Origin: an uncultured bacterium
GTDB lineage: Bacteria; Bacteroidota; Bacteroidia; Bacteroidales; Muribaculaceae
Direction of reading: 5' to 3'
Length of the DNA stretch: 38,578 nt
NCBI GenBank assembly: GCA_945612775.1
Contig: CALZAF010000005.1
Coordinates: 1 to 38,578, forward strand
This document shows, one piece after another, positions 8,385-17,323 of this stretch; position 1 is the stretch's first letter, and every line of letters begins with the position of its first letter. The translations under genes and the position numbers were made by a program. The notes under the pieces were generated by a model that saw only the letters and a list, made by a program, of their open reading frames with translations, had not been told where the DNA came from and made no database searches.

Positions 8385-8858
8385 CTATTCGTGATGATAA
8401 GGCTCGCCATTAAGTATGGTCATGGCGCGATAAAGTTGCTCAGTGAAGATAAGACGAATCATTTCATGCGAAAATGTCATCTTTGATAGCGAAATTTTCT
8501 CGTTAGCGCGGGAATAAACCTCATCGGAGAATCCGTAGGGGCCGCCCACCACAAATACAAGCCTTTTACTAACGGTGCTCATCTTTTTCTCGATGTAGCG
8601 CGAAAATTCCATCGATGTGTATTCTTTGCCGTGCTCGTCGAGAAGCACCACATAGTCGCTCTTGTCGATGGTGGCAAGGATGTTCTGACCTTCCTGCTGC
8701 TTTTGCTGTTGCTCGCTAAGCTTTTTCGTGTTTTTTGCGTCGGCTATATACTGGATGTTGAACGGAATGTAGTGAGCCAGGCGCTTTGTGTAGTCGTCGA
8801 TGCCCTGGCTGAGATATCCTCCTGCTATTTTGCCTACTACGGCTAATGTTATCTTCAT
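8385..8858 (-). CDS. rlmH: 23S rRNA pseudouridine1915 N3-methyltransferase RlmH
   Basis: A SPOUT-class methyltransferase of 157 residues, the usual family length, which methylates pseudouridine 1915 in helix 69 of 23S rRNA using SAM. The SAM-binding trefoil-knot region is plain: FVVGGPYGF at 102-110, LSKMTFSHEMIR at 124-135, EQLYRA at 140-145 and the C-terminal GEPYHHE. The start codon ATG at 8856-8858 begins the conserved MKITLAVVGKI. A promoter -7 element ends only 4 bases before this ATG, so the message may be leaderless. Confidence 0.96.
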   Translation of the reverse strand: MKITLAVVGKIAGGYLSQGIDDYTKRLAHYIPFNIQYIADAKNTKKLSEQQQKQQEGQNILATIDKSDYVVLLDEHGKEYTSMEFSRYIEKKMSTVSKRLVFVVGGPYGFSDEVYSRANEKISLSKMTFSHEMIRLIFTEQLYRAMTILNGEPYHHE

Positions 8859-8862
8859 ATTG

Positions 8863-8870
8863 CAAAATTA
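8863..8870 (-). promoter_or_regulatory. Promoter (-7) of rlmH
   Basis: An exact TAATTTTG on the minus strand ends 4 bases before the rlmH ATG. If spaced as usual, transcription would begin at or very near the start codon. Confidence 0.55.
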
Positions 8871-8922
8871 GTCTAAGCGCTACGAATATCGGCAATAATA
8901 GCGCGAAAAATTGCGATAAGGC

Positions 8923-8963
8923 ATAAAAAAGATGTGCCAAATGCTGGGCAAATGGCACATCTT
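8923..8963 (-). terminator. Intrinsic terminator of serCA
   Basis: Arms 8929-8939 and 8953-8963 pair perfectly over 11 bp around a 13-base loop. On the minus strand a T run (TTTTTTAT) follows. It lies 22 bases beyond the serA stop. Confidence 0.88.
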
Positions 8964-8985
8964 GATATTAAGAATGATAGTTATC

Positions 8986-9903
8986 TTATTTGTTAACTTG
9001 GAATTTGTTCCAGCCGTCGGCGAGATTAGCAACTACTTGTTTGGCTGCTGCTATGCCGGCGTTGATGTTTGCTTCGGCAGTCTGGGCACCCATCTTCTTA
9101 GGGGTAAAGAACACTCTGTCGGCAAATTTTTCACTGAGAACGTCGGCGTTATCGGGACGAACGTCGGCAACATACATTATGTCGCTGCGCTTTTCAAGAG
9201 CTTCGAGCAGCGAATCTTCGTCGATAACTTCTTTGCGTGCTGTGTTGATAAGAACACCCTTAGCAGGCATGAGTTCGATGAGAGCGCTTGTCACAGATTT
9301 CTTGGTCTGAGCTGTGGCAGGAATATGAAGCGATACGAACTGATTGTTGCTATAGAGTTCTTCAACCGAGTGAACTGGAGTGATGCCATCGGCAATCATA
9401 TCGTCGTCGGCAACGAATGGGTCGAGTGCCGATACTTGCATGCCGAAGCCTTTGGCAATGCGAGCCACGTTGCGGCCCACTTGTCCGTAAGCGTGAATAC
9501 CGAGAGTCTTGCCCTTGAGTTCAAAGCCTGCTTTGCCGCTATATTTGCAGCGAATCATCATAATGGTCATGCCAAATACGAGTTCTGCAACAGCGTTTGA
9601 GTTTTGACCTGGAGTGTTCATTACGCACACACCGTGAGCTGTGGCTTCTGCCAAATCGATGTTGTCGTAACCAGCACCGGCACGAACCACCACTTTAAGC
9701 TCCTTTGCAGCGTCAAATACTTCTTTATCGACAATGTCGCTGCGAACTATAAGTCCAGCTGCGTCAGCAACGGCTGCTACCAAGTCGGCCTTAGTGCCCT
9801 TTTCGAGCAATACCATTTCGTTGCCCGAGTTTTCGATTACCTCTTTAATGCCAGTTACTGCAGCGGCAGCAAAAGGTTTTTCGGTGGCTACTAAAATCTT
9901 CAT
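8986..9903 (-). CDS. serA: D-3-phosphoglycerate dehydrogenase, short form
   Basis: Expected to oxidise 3-phosphoglycerate to 3-phosphohydroxypyruvate with NAD, the first step of serine synthesis. With 305 residues it lacks the C-terminal ACT domain that mediates serine feedback in longer SerA proteins. It keeps VRAGAGYDNIDL (73-84), NTPGQNSNAVAEL (96-109) and NTARKEVID with the substrate Arg R223. The nucleotide loop reads HAYGQVGR (137-144), with Ala where the first Gly of GxGxxG is usual. The catalytic His is Lys: TPKKMGAQTAEAN has K269 where E. coli has H292. The partner Glu (E. coli E269) aligns with N252. I recall the same pattern in the short type III enzymes of Bacteroides and Entamoeba, so it is a family variant, not decay. 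serC lies 35 bases upstream and feeds on its product. Confidence 0.9.
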   Translation of the reverse strand: MKILVATEKPFAAAAVTGIKEVIENSGNEMVLLEKGTKADLVAAVADAAGLIVRSDIVDKEVFDAAKELKVVVRAGAGYDNIDLAEATAHGVCVMNTPGQNSNAVAELVFGMTIMMIRCKYSGKAGFELKGKTLGIHAYGQVGRNVARIAKGFGMQVSALDPFVADDDMIADGITPVHSVEELYSNNQFVSLHIPATAQTKKSVTSALIELMPAKGVLINTARKEVIDEDSLLEALEKRSDIMYVADVRPDNADVLSEKFADRVFFTPKKMGAQTAEANINAGIAAAKQVVANLADGWNKFQVNK

Positions 9904-9938
9904 AATATAAATATATGTGTTTAAAGATTTTGCTTTGA

Positions 9939-11006
9939 TTATTTGTTTTCAAATTCCTTCATTGCTGCTATGAGCACATCTACGCTCGATTCGGGAAGTG
10001 CATTGTAGGTAGAAGCGCGGAAGCCGCCTACGCTACGATGGCCCTTGATGCCGACGATGCCCTTAGTGCCAGCATAGTCGAGGAATTCTTTTTCGAGTTC
10101 CTTGTATTCGTCCTTCATTACGAATGTGATGTTCATGATAGAGCGGTCTTCTGGGTTTGTGACGGTGCCGCGGAACATCTTGCTGCCATCGATGGCGTCA
10201 TAAAGCTTTTGGGCCTTGTGGGTGTTGATCTTGTTGATGGCTTCTACACCGCCAAGTTCTTTATACCACTTCAGTGTCTGGAGTGCCGAGTAGATAGGCA
10301 ACACTGGAGGAGTGTTGAACATAGTGTCCTTGTCGATATGGGTCTTATAGTTGAGCATAGTAGGGATGGCGCGCTCCACTTTGCCAAGTGCGTCTTCCTT
10401 AACGATAACGAAGGTTACACCTGCAGGAGCAAGGTTCTTTTGAGCACCGCCGTAGATGATAGAGTACTTGCTAACGTCAACAGGGCGAGAGAAGATGTCG
10501 CTCGACATGTCAGCTACCATTGGCACGTTTACGTCGTAGTCGGTGTGAATCTCAGTACCGTAGATGGTGTTGTTGGTGGTGATATGGAAGTAGTCGCTGT
10601 CGTCGGCAACGGTGTATCCCTTAGGGATGTAGGTGTAGTTGTCGGCCTTCGATGAAGCTACTACATCTACTTCGCCAAACAGCTTGGCTTCCTTGATGGC
10701 CTTGTTGGCCCAAGTGCCTGTGTCGAGGTAAGAAGCCTTCTTGTTGAGCAAGTTATATGGTACCATGCAGAATTGAAGGCTTGCGCCACCACCGAGGAAA
10801 AGCACCTGGTAACCGTCAGGAATGCTGAGGAGTTCCTTAAACAGCGCTCTCGCTTCGTCCACAACAGCTACAAATTCTTTGCTACGGTGTGAAATCTCGA
10901 GAATAGAAAGACCTGTGCCAGCAAAATTTTCTACTGCGGCAGCTGTGTTTTTGAGTGTGTACTCACTCAAAATGGATGGTCCTGCATAAAAATTGTGTTT
11001 CTTCAT
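9939..11006 (-). CDS. serC: Phosphoserine aminotransferase
   Basis: A PLP-dependent class V aminotransferase of 355 residues, which converts 3-phosphohydroxypyruvate and glutamate to phosphoserine and 2-oxoglutarate. Visible features are the N-terminal [11 protein letters not shown], the ISHRSKEF block (38-45), [11 protein letters not shown] (69-79), [12 protein letters not shown] (164-175) and the PLP lysine K190 in [12 protein letters not shown]. The C-terminal [16 protein letters not shown] is also conserved. It is the first gene of a two-gene serine operon with serA; serB is not in the window. A -7 element lies 33 bases upstream of its ATG. Confidence 0.97.
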   Translation of the reverse strand: MKKHNFYAGPSILSEYTLKNTAAAVENFAGTGLSILEISHRSKEFVAVVDEARALFKELLSIPDGYQVLFLGGGASLQFCMVPYNLLNKKASYLDTGTWANKAIKEAKLFGEVDVVASSKADNYTYIPKGYTVADDSDYFHITTNNTIYGTEIHTDYDVNVPMVADMSSDIFSRPVDVSKYSIIYGGAQKNLAPAGVTFVIVKEDALGKVERAIPTMLNYKTHIDKDTMFNTPPVLPIYSALQTLKWYKELGGVEAINKINTHKAQKLYDAIDGSKMFRGTVTNPEDRSIMNITFVMKDEYKELEKEFLDYAGTKGIVGIKGHRSVGGFRASTYNALPESSVDVLIAAMKEFENK

Positions 11007-11038
11007 ATCGATAAAATATTTAGTGGATTGTTATGATG

Positions 11039-11046
11039 CAAATATA
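11039..11046 (-). promoter_or_regulatory. Promoter (-7) of serCA
   Basis: An exact TATATTTG on the minus strand lies 33 bases before the serC ATG, with a TTTG about 22 bases further upstream. Confidence 0.6.
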
Positions 11047-11093
11047 TAAATTTGCTTTGGATAAATTGCAAATTTTGTAAAGAAAAATTTCAA

Positions 11094-11124
11094 TATTGCA
11101 CAAATAATAACCCGTTGTGCAATA
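11094..11124. repeat. Inverted repeat upstream of serC
   Basis: Arms 11094-11103 and 11115-11124 are perfect reverse complements (10 bp, 11-base loop). It sits roughly 50-80 bases upstream of the predicted serC -7 element, a position that suits a regulator site. There is no T run, so it is not an obvious terminator. Confidence 0.5.
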
Positions 11125-11229
11125 ATTTTGGTTGCAAATTTCTAAATTTTATTCAAAAAATCGTCTATAATGCTACAATTTGCAATTTGGCAACTTTCAA
11201 TCTGAAAGCACACTGCGAAAAAATCGCGC

Positions 11230-11289
11230 CAAAAAAATAATTTGAGGTAAAATGCGCCTTGCAAGATGTGGTGGCGCACTTTACCTCAA
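11230..11289 (-). terminator. Terminator of the MFS transporter gene
   Basis: Arms 11242-11258 and 11273-11289 pair over 17 positions with one mismatch around a 14-base loop. On the minus strand the stem is followed by AAATTATTTTTTT. It lies 26 bases beyond the MFS stop codon. Confidence 0.85.
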
Positions 11290-11315
11290 AAAGGTGGGTT
11301 GTTGTGAAATTTCTA

Positions 11316-12974
11316 TTAAGCCTTAATGTTGGGCTCTTCGAGTCCAAGGCCTTTTTTCTTATCTACAATCTTAAGAATAAATCCAAGCACAAGAGCGGCG
11401 ATACCCAAGCATGCGAGCATCACGAGCGGTGCAGTGTAGTTGTAAGAAACTGCAGCCTCTTGAGCTGTGATAGTTCCCGATTCGAGCCCAGCCACAATGT
11501 CGGGGTTGGTGTTGTCGAGAACCTTGCCGATAAGCATTGGGAATAGCCAAAGACCAATGTTCTGAATCCAGAAAATAAGTGCATAGGCGCTGCCAATAAT
11601 CTTAGCATCTACAAGTTTAGGCACGCTTGGCCACAACGATGCGGGAACGAGCGAGAACGATGCACCAAGCACAAGGATTGTGGCGTATGCCATAATGAAT
11701 CCGCCCACAGCGCTACCCTTGAACATAGGAAGTATGAAAGCAAATGTCAAGTGGCAAGCTATAAGGAGCAGCGAGCCGAATACGAGCATAGAGGCTGCTT
11801 TACCCTTGTGGTCAACGTATTTGCCGAGTTTAGGGGTAATAGCCACAGCGAGCAATGGGAATACGGCAAACACAGCGCTTGCGCTCTGGCGTTCGTAGCC
11901 CATGTAGCAGTATGCCACGAGTGAAACTACTGCTACTGCAGTCCATATATATTCGTTTTTCTTAGTCTTCATAAAGTTGCTTGCGAAAGAAGCTGCAGCC
12001 ACCACAAGCATAATAACGTATTGAATATAGGCTACTGTATCGCTTGCCCAAAACGAGTTGGGGTCGATTTCGTTGAATGTTAGGTTGCACTGAAGCATGT
12101 TCACGGCATACTTCTGGAATGGGAAAATAGCAGAGTAGTAAAGCACGCAAAGCAAAGCCACCAACCAGAATCCGCTGCTGGTGAGGATTTGACCAAGGTC
12201 TTTGAGTTGGAATGGGTCGTCCTTTTCTTCGGCTTCGCCAGTTTGAGCGTCAAGTTTGCGATCCATGAAGAAATAGACGATGAACATGATAGTGGCAATG
12301 AGCAGCAAAAGTACGCCGAATGCTACGGAGCGCGACACATCTATTTTGCCACCCATGTTGGCAATAACAGGCGAGAAAATCATGCAGGTGGCAACACCCA
12401 AGCGGGCGAGAGCCATCTCAGAACCCATAGCGAGAGCCATCTCCTGACCCTTAAACCACTTAACAATACCACGGCTAACTGTGATACCAGCCATTTCAAC
12501 ACCGCAACCGAAAATCATGAAGCCCACTGCCGAGAACTTGGCTGAAGCAGGCATGCCTTGATAGAATGGCGAGATGCCAAGCTCGTCAAAGCCGGGGATG
12601 TAGTTGAGATTGTTGTTGAACCATGTCTCCAAACCGCTGCCAATGAACATGTCGGTAACGGCATACCAGTTGATAGTAGCGCCGATGAGCATTACTACGC
12701 CCGAAAGTACAGCGGTGAAGCGCACGCCCATCTTGTCGAGAATGATACCGGCAAAGATTAGGAAGAACACGAAAACATTGAGGAATGTTTCAGAACCCTG
12801 CATTGTGCCGAATGCGGTAGAGTCCCATCCGCGAGTTGAGAGCATAAGGTCCTTGATAGGAGAAAGGATGTCCATAAAGATGTATGAACAGAACATGGCG
12901 AATGCCAATAGCAACAGCACGAGCCAACGGTTGGCTGCGGAGTCGCGAAGAGTTTTTTTGATAGTTTCTGCCAT
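11316..12974 (-). CDS. Major facilitator superfamily transporter, substrate unknown
   Basis: An inner-membrane permease of 552 residues with about 12 hydrophobic segments in two bundles, joined by a charged central loop near residues 235-255 (DRKLDAQTGEAEEKDD). MFS traits are the loop after segment 2 (LDKMGVRF, like GxxxDRxGRR), the glycine-rich FGCGVEMAGITVSRGIVKWF region, and a second-half ITPKLGKYVDHKGK loop. The first loop between segments 1 and 2 is short, while an extra extracytoplasmic stretch (~115-145) is long. I do not recognise the substrate. It is transcribed alone, with its own promoter and terminator, and diverges from an SDR gene across a 246-base region that carries a large inverted repeat. 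Confidence 0.85.
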   Translation of the reverse strand: MAETIKKTLRDSAANRWLVLLLLAFAMFCSYIFMDILSPIKDLMLSTRGWDSTAFGTMQGSETFLNVFVFFLIFAGIILDKMGVRFTAVLSGVVMLIGATINWYAVTDMFIGSGLETWFNNNLNYIPGFDELGISPFYQGMPASAKFSAVGFMIFGCGVEMAGITVSRGIVKWFKGQEMALAMGSEMALARLGVATCMIFSPVIANMGGKIDVSRSVAFGVLLLLIATIMFIVYFFMDRKLDAQTGEAEEKDDPFQLKDLGQILTSSGFWLVALLCVLYYSAIFPFQKYAVNMLQCNLTFNEIDPNSFWASDTVAYIQYVIMLVVAAASFASNFMKTKKNEYIWTAVAVVSLVAYCYMGYERQSASAVFAVFPLLAVAITPKLGKYVDHKGKAASMLVFGSLLLIACHLTFAFILPMFKGSAVGGFIMAYATILVLGASFSLVPASLWPSVPKLVDAKIIGSAYALIFWIQNIGLWLFPMLIGKVLDNTNPDIVAGLESGTITAQEAAVSYNYTAPLVMLACLGIAALVLGFILKIVDKKKGLGLEEPNIKA

Positions 12975-13017
12975 TGTTTTTGTTGTATTATAATGTTGTT
13001 TTGAATTTTCTAATCTG

Positions 13018-13025
13018 CAAAATTA
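13018..13025 (-). promoter_or_regulatory. Promoter (-7) of the MFS gene
   Basis: An exact TAATTTTG on the minus strand, with a TTTG 23 bases upstream (13049-13052). The leader would be about 40 bases. Confidence 0.6.
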
Positions 13026-13073
13026 AAAAAAAATCACATTGCTATAGGCAAAAATCGCAATTATCAAGGCAAA

Positions 13074-13124
13074 ATGGCATAATTCTGTGTTATTTATTGG
13101 AGTTTTGACCCAGAATTATGGCAT
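13074..13124. repeat. Large inverted repeat between the MFS and SDR genes
   Basis: Arms 13074-13087 and 13111-13124 pair over 14 positions with one mismatch; the inner 10 pairs are perfect. The same region also repeats ATGGCATAAT in direct orientation at 13074-13083 and 13119-13128. It lies between two divergent promoters, so it cannot be a terminator of either gene and is more likely an operator. Confidence 0.6.
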
Positions 13125-13158
13125 AATAGATGGCCTTAGCATAGAATGCGACTAATAA

Positions 13159-13190
13159 TTTGCGTTAATGCTCGATATTTCCTTACTTTG
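13159..13190 (+). promoter_or_regulatory. Promoter of the SDR gene
   Basis: A -33 TTTG at 13159-13162 and a near-consensus -7 TTACTTTG at 13183-13190, 20 bases apart. The leader would be about 25 bases to the ATG at 13221, which supports that start over an earlier in-frame ATG. Confidence 0.55.
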
Positions 13191-13220
13191 TGCTTAAAAC
13201 AAGTAAACACAATTAAGATT

Positions 13221-13967
13221 ATGAGTAACTCAAAGCGGGCTATAGTGATGGGAGGTACCTCTGGCATTGGCAGGGAAGTGGCAATACTGCTGTCGCAGAA
13301 CGGATATGATGTGGCTGTGGCTGGTCGTAGAGAAGAACTGCTAAAAACATTGGTAAATGATAATGAGTCGATTATTGATTATCAAATAATTGATATAACA
13401 TCGGATGACGCGACAGAGCAACTTGCCAATCTAATAGAACGAATAGGCGGCATCGACCTATATTTTCACAGTTCAGGCATCGGCTACCAAAATCTTAAGC
13501 TTGATAGCGAAAAAGAAATGCGCACGGTGGAAACGAATGCTGTGGGATTTACGCGCATAATAAATAATGTATATCACTATTTTTTAAAACAGGGTTCAGG
13601 CCAAATAGCTGCGATAACTTCGATAGCAGGAACTAAAGGCCTCGGTGCAGCGCCTGCTTATAGTGCCACAAAGCGGTTCCAAAATTCCTACCTTGAAGCT
13701 CTTTCGCAACTTTCGAGAATGAAAGGAGCGGATATTACATTCACTGACATCCGCCCGGGGTTTGTGGCTACCGATTTGCTTGGTGATGGCGCCACTTATC
13801 CCATGAAGATGAACAAGCATTACGTTGCGAAAAAGGTGGTTAATGCAGTTCTTCGGCGTCGCAAGGTGGTAGTGGTGGATTGGCGTTATGCCATTCTTGT
13901 GTTTTTCTGGCGGTTAGTGCCTCGGTGCATTTGGACCCGAATGAAGATATCTTCGATGAAAGAATAG
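13221..13967 (+). CDS. Short-chain dehydrogenase/reductase
   Basis: A cytoplasmic NAD(P)-dependent oxidoreductase of 248 residues, the usual SDR length. The Rossmann nucleotide loop is GGTSGIG (11-17). Arg-Arg at 36-37 after the second strand suggests NADPH preference. The usual NNAG is replaced by HSSG (83-86). The active-site set is intact: N106, S134, Y147 and K151 (YSATK). RPGFVATD (178-185) follows. Substrate is not predictable. An in-frame ATG at 13146 exists but its extra 25 residues look non-coding and it lies upstream of the predicted promoter, so the ATG at 13221 is preferred. Its only close neighbours are the divergent MFS gene and the convergent lon. Confidence 0.88.
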   Translation: MSNSKRAIVMGGTSGIGREVAILLSQNGYDVAVAGRREELLKTLVNDNESIIDYQIIDITSDDATEQLANLIERIGGIDLYFHSSGIGYQNLKLDSEKEMRTVETNAVGFTRIINNVYHYFLKQGSGQIAAITSIAGTKGLGAAPAYSATKRFQNSYLEALSQLSRMKGADITFTDIRPGFVATDLLGDGATYPMKMNKHYVAKKVVNAVLRRRKVVVVDWRYAILVFFWRLVPRCIWTRMKISSMKE

Positions 13968-13980
13968 TTGATAGGCTAAA

Positions 13981-14016
13981 TAAAAAAGGTTTGCCCAGAT
14001 TGTGAGGGCAAACCTT
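13981..14016 (-). terminator. Terminator of lon (shared with the SDR gene)
   Basis: Arms 13986-13996 and 14006-14016 are perfect over 11 bp with a 9-base loop. The minus strand has a clear T run (TTTTTTATTT), fitting the end of lon. On the plus strand only TTAATTATTATTAT follows, so it may work weakly for the SDR gene too. Confidence 0.85.
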
Positions 14017-14040
14017 AATTATTATTATGAGTATGAGAGA

Positions 14041-16443
14041 TTAAAGTTCGATAGCATCTTTCACCTTATCGGGGAGGAGTGCAATTTCGAGCACATCCTT
14101 CACGGTATCTACGAAGTGGAATGTTAGACCTTTAAGATAAGTGTCCTTAATTTCGTCGATGTCCTTTTTGTTCTCCTTGCAGAGTATGATATCGGTGATG
14201 CCAGCGCGCTTCGCTGCCAAAATCTTTTCCTTAATGCCGCCCACAGGTAGCACTTTGCCACGAAGGGTGATTTCACCAGTCATTGCCAAATGGTCGCGCA
14301 CCTTGCGTTGGGTGAACGATGAAGCAAGCGATGTCACCATGGTAATACCTGCCGAAGGTCCGTCCTTTGGAATTGCGCCTTCAGGAACGTGAATGTGGAC
14401 ATTGTATTTGTCGAATAGTTCATAATCGATGCCCAGCATTTGGCTGTGTGACTTGAGATATTGCATGGCTATGATTGCCGATTCTTTCATCACATCACCA
14501 AGGTTGCCGGTGAGGGTGAGCTTTTCGCCTTTGCCCTTAGATAGCGATGATTCCACAAATAGGATCTCGCCGCCAACGGCTGTCCAAGCCAACCCGGTTA
14601 CTACGCCAGCAAATTCGTTGCCTTCATAGCGGTCGCGTGTGTAATCGTCTGGACCGAGATATTCACGAAGGTTGTCGATGCCAATGGTAGAAGGAACTGG
14701 ATTCTCTCCGGTGGCTTTGATGCGTGCCAATTTGCGTAGCACTTTAGCAATCTTTTTGTCGAGTTCGCGAACACCTGATTCGCGAGTGTAGCTTTCAACA
14801 ATCTTTGCAAGTGCTTGCTTTGTAAACGAGATTTCGTTCTTTTCGAATCCGTTTTCGGTTAATTGCTTAGGTAAAAGATGCTTGCGCGCTATTTCTACCT
14901 TCTCCTCTTGGATGTATCCGCTTATGTCGATAACTTCCATTCGGTCGAGAAGCGGCTGCGAAATTGTTGCCAGTGAGTTGGCTGTGGCAATAAACAGCAC
15001 GTTCGACAGGTCGTAGTCGATATCGATATAATTGTCGTGGAAATGTGAATTCTGTTCTGGGTCGAGCACTTCGAGCAATGCTGAAGCAGGATCGCCCTTA
15101 AAGTCGTTTCCTATCTTGTCGATTTCGTCGAGCACAAACACCGGGTTGGAGCTCTGACAACGAATAAGCGCCTGCATAATACGACCCGGCATAGCTCCGA
15201 TATAGGTACGGCGGTGGCCGCGAATTTCAGCTTCGTCGTGGAGGCCGCCGAGTGAGATTCGTGCATACTTGCGATTAAGCGCATCAGCAATAGAGCGTCC
15301 GAGCGATGTCTTGCCCACGCCAGGAGGGCCATAGAGGCAGATAATAGGTGACTTCATGTCGCCGCGAAGTTTGAGCACCGACAAGTGCTCGAGAATGCGG
15401 TCTTTTACATTTTCGAGGCCGTAGTGGTCGTGGTTGAGCTTTTTCTCTACCTTGCTTAAATCGAACCTGTCGCGAGTGAACACATTCCACGGCAGATTAA
15501 GCAGTTGGTCGAGGTAACTATATTGCACCGAATAGTCGGGCGACTGAGGGTTCAGGCGTTCGAGTTTAGCAAGTTCTTTCTCGAAATGTTCCTTGACTTC
15601 CTTGCTCCACTTTTTCTTCTTCCCACGCTCGCTGAGCTTATCGAAGTCGCTAAATTCGTTGATTCCCAGTTCGTCCTGAATGGTTCGAATCTGCTGCTGC
15701 AAGAAGTGGTCGCGTTGCTGCTGCGAAAGTTCTTCGCGAGTGCGCGACTGTATAGCAGCTTTCAATTCAAGAAATTGGCTTTCTTTGTTAAGCTGCTTGA
15801 GAAGTTTTAAGGCACGCGCCTTGATGTTAGGTTCCTCGAGAATTCCTATCTTATATTCAGGTTCGAAAGGCGCATTGCAGGCGAGGAAATTGATGAGATA
15901 ATCTGGTTCCTTGATGTTTTTAATGGCATAGGTCATTTCCTTGCCATTGTCGCCCATCTTTTGGAACATATCCACCGTTAAGTCGGTAATTGATGCTGAC
16001 AAAACCTTAAACTCCATATCGTTTTCATCTGGCAACTCCTGCTCGACATAGTAGATGGAGCCTCGCATATAAGGGTCGGTTTGCGTCAAATCGATGAGTC
16101 TGAATGCAGAAAGTCCATGCAAGATTACGCTGGTGCTGTTGTCGGGAAGTTCGAGAACTTTCACGATTTCTGCTACTACACCAATCGGATAGATGTCGGC
16201 TTTGCAAGGGTAATCAACTCCAGCTTGTCGTTGACATACTACGCCGATGAGCGACTTGGATTTCTGGGCATCCTCAATTAGTTGGAGAGAAGCTTTGCGA
16301 CCGATAGCCACTGGCATAGTTACGCCAGGAAACAAAACCATGTTTCTCAAGGTGAGAATTGCACAGTCTTGTTCGTTAATCAATTTTGGCTCTGAATCGT
16401 CGCAAGAGCGGATGTCTGCTATTATAGGCATAAATTGTGGCAT
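14041..16443 (-). CDS. lon: ATP-dependent protease Lon
   Basis: A cytoplasmic AAA+ serine protease of 800 residues that degrades misfolded and regulatory proteins. In order: N-terminal LON substrate-binding domain (~28-230), coiled-coil linker rich in Gln/Glu (~225-300), AAA+ module with Walker [10 protein letters not shown] (372-380), Walker [10 protein letters not shown] (435-443) and sensor ATANS (486-490), and the C-terminal protease domain (~605-790). The catalytic dyad is S697 (KDGPSAGI) and K740 (GGIKEK), at the same 43-residue spacing as in E. coli Lon. It is a single-gene unit divergent from yraN. No convincing TAnnTTTG was found upstream. A second in-frame ATG four codons in cannot be excluded as the start. 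Confidence 0.97.
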   Translation of the reverse strand: MPQFMPIIADIRSCDDSEPKLINEQDCAILTLRNMVLFPGVTMPVAIGRKASLQLIEDAQKSKSLIGVVCQRQAGVDYPCKADIYPIGVVAEIVKVLELPDNSTSVILHGLSAFRLIDLTQTDPYMRGSIYYVEQELPDENDMEFKVLSASITDLTVDMFQKMGDNGKEMTYAIKNIKEPDYLINFLACNAPFEPEYKIGILEEPNIKARALKLLKQLNKESQFLELKAAIQSRTREELSQQQRDHFLQQQIRTIQDELGINEFSDFDKLSERGKKKKWSKEVKEHFEKELAKLERLNPQSPDYSVQYSYLDQLLNLPWNVFTRDRFDLSKVEKKLNHDHYGLENVKDRILEHLSVLKLRGDMKSPIICLYGPPGVGKTSLGRSIADALNRKYARISLGGLHDEAEIRGHRRTYIGAMPGRIMQALIRCQSSNPVFVLDEIDKIGNDFKGDPASALLEVLDPEQNSHFHDNYIDIDYDLSNVLFIATANSLATISQPLLDRMEVIDISGYIQEEKVEIARKHLLPKQLTENGFEKNEISFTKQALAKIVESYTRESGVRELDKKIAKVLRKLARIKATGENPVPSTIGIDNLREYLGPDDYTRDRYEGNEFAGVVTGLAWTAVGGEILFVESSLSKGKGEKLTLTGNLGDVMKESAIIAMQYLKSHSQMLGIDYELFDKYNVHIHVPEGAIPKDGPSAGITMVTSLASSFTQRKVRDHLAMTGEITLRGKVLPVGGIKEKILAAKRAGITDIILCKENKKDIDEIKDTYLKGLTFHFVDTVKDVLEIALLPDKVKDAIEL

Positions 16444-16701
16444 ATTGTGATGTGAAACAATATTTTCTAATTACAAAAAACTAATCTGGGCACATTATTG
16501 TGATTTCTCGCATAGTTTGCCCCGTGTTTTAATTGCAAAATTTGTGCCAAATGCGCCTCGTTTTAATTTGCTACGAAATATTTTTAAAAATGGTGATTGC
16601 ATCGAGAGAATCGTTGCTTGCCTTGGCTTGAGAACAAGATGTGGCGGCATTTTGAGATAAAAATTGTGAGAAAGTTTGAGTGAAACATAAAAAAGGTTTG
16701 C

Positions 16702-16709
16702 TATATTTG
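16702..16709 (+). promoter_or_regulatory. Promoter (-7) of yraN
   Basis: An exact TATATTTG, with a TTTG at 16675-16678 (gap 23). The leader would be about 20 bases. Confidence 0.6.
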
Positions 16710-16733
16710 CATTGTAATCTAATGTAATTATAC

Positions 16734-17111
16734 ATGGCAAAGCACAATGCACTTGGCAAAGCGGGCGAGGAAGCCACCAAGGAATTTTTTATAATGAAAG
16801 GATATACCATAAGGGAATCTAACTGGCGCTGTGGAAAGTTGGAGCTCGACCTTGTGGTAGAAAAAGGCGGCTTTGTGGTGTTTGTGGAAGTGAAAACACG
16901 AAGTAGCGACGTCATCGACCCTACCTTGTCTATTGATGCCAAAAAAATCAAAAATCTCATTAATGCCGGCAAAGGATACTTAAAAATGTATGGAATAAGT
17001 CAACTGTCGATGCAAATCGATGTGGTGACTATAGTGGGAGAGCCGGGTAATTTTGAGATAACTCATTACGAGAATGCAGTCACGCCCAAATTGCTACATC
17101 GCCACAGATAA
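16734..17111 (+). CDS. yraN: UPF0102 (YraN family) nuclease-like protein
   Basis: A 125-residue protein of the UPF0102 family, whose fold resembles restriction-endonuclease and Holliday-junction-resolvase folds; its cellular role is not settled. It shows the family pattern: GKAGEEATKEFFIMKGY (8-24), then NWRCGKLELDLVV (30-42), with L-E-L-D where GEIDL is common, and the VFVEVKTR core (49-56). E13, D39, E52 and K54 are the likely metal and active-site set by analogy with the nuclease fold. It has its own promoter, lies alone between lon and gdhA, and lacks an obvious terminator. Confidence 0.9.
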   Translation: MAKHNALGKAGEEATKEFFIMKGYTIRESNWRCGKLELDLVVEKGGFVVFVEVKTRSSDVIDPTLSIDAKKIKNLINAGKGYLKMYGISQLSMQIDVVTIVGEPGNFEITHYENAVTPKLLHRHR

Positions 17112-17234
17112 ATAGGGCGATGTGAAAGTGATTAAATTTTGACTGATTTGGCAATTTGCCATCGATTTAACATTATTTTGCAGAATAATTGAAAAATATT
17201 GAGGCAAAAATGCCTTTGAAAGCAGAATTAGATA

Positions 17235-17242
17235 TATATTTG
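17235..17242 (+). promoter_or_regulatory. Promoter (-7) of gdhA
   Basis: An exact TATATTTG about 80 bases before the ATG. A TTG at 17216-17218 is a possible -33 element with a slightly short gap (16). The leader of about 75 bases is longer than for most genes here. Confidence 0.55.
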
Positions 17243-17323
17243 CAATGAAATTATTGCGATACCATAAAGATATTACAATAACAAAAGATATAGACATTAA
17301 CTCTTAAAACAAATATTTGTATC

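Larger units (their letters stand above)
11007..11315. other. Gap between serC and the MFS gene
   Basis: This 309-base AT-rich gap holds the serC promoter (11039-11046), a perfect 10-bp inverted repeat at 11094-11124 lying upstream of that promoter, and the MFS terminator (11242-11289). No coding frame is supported. Confidence 0.6.

Noticed and set aside
16495-16972. Minus-strand frames between lon and yraN
   Set aside because: They overlap yraN antisense or are AT-rich, without a start signal or recognisable motif. The 290-base gap looks like divergent promoter sequence.
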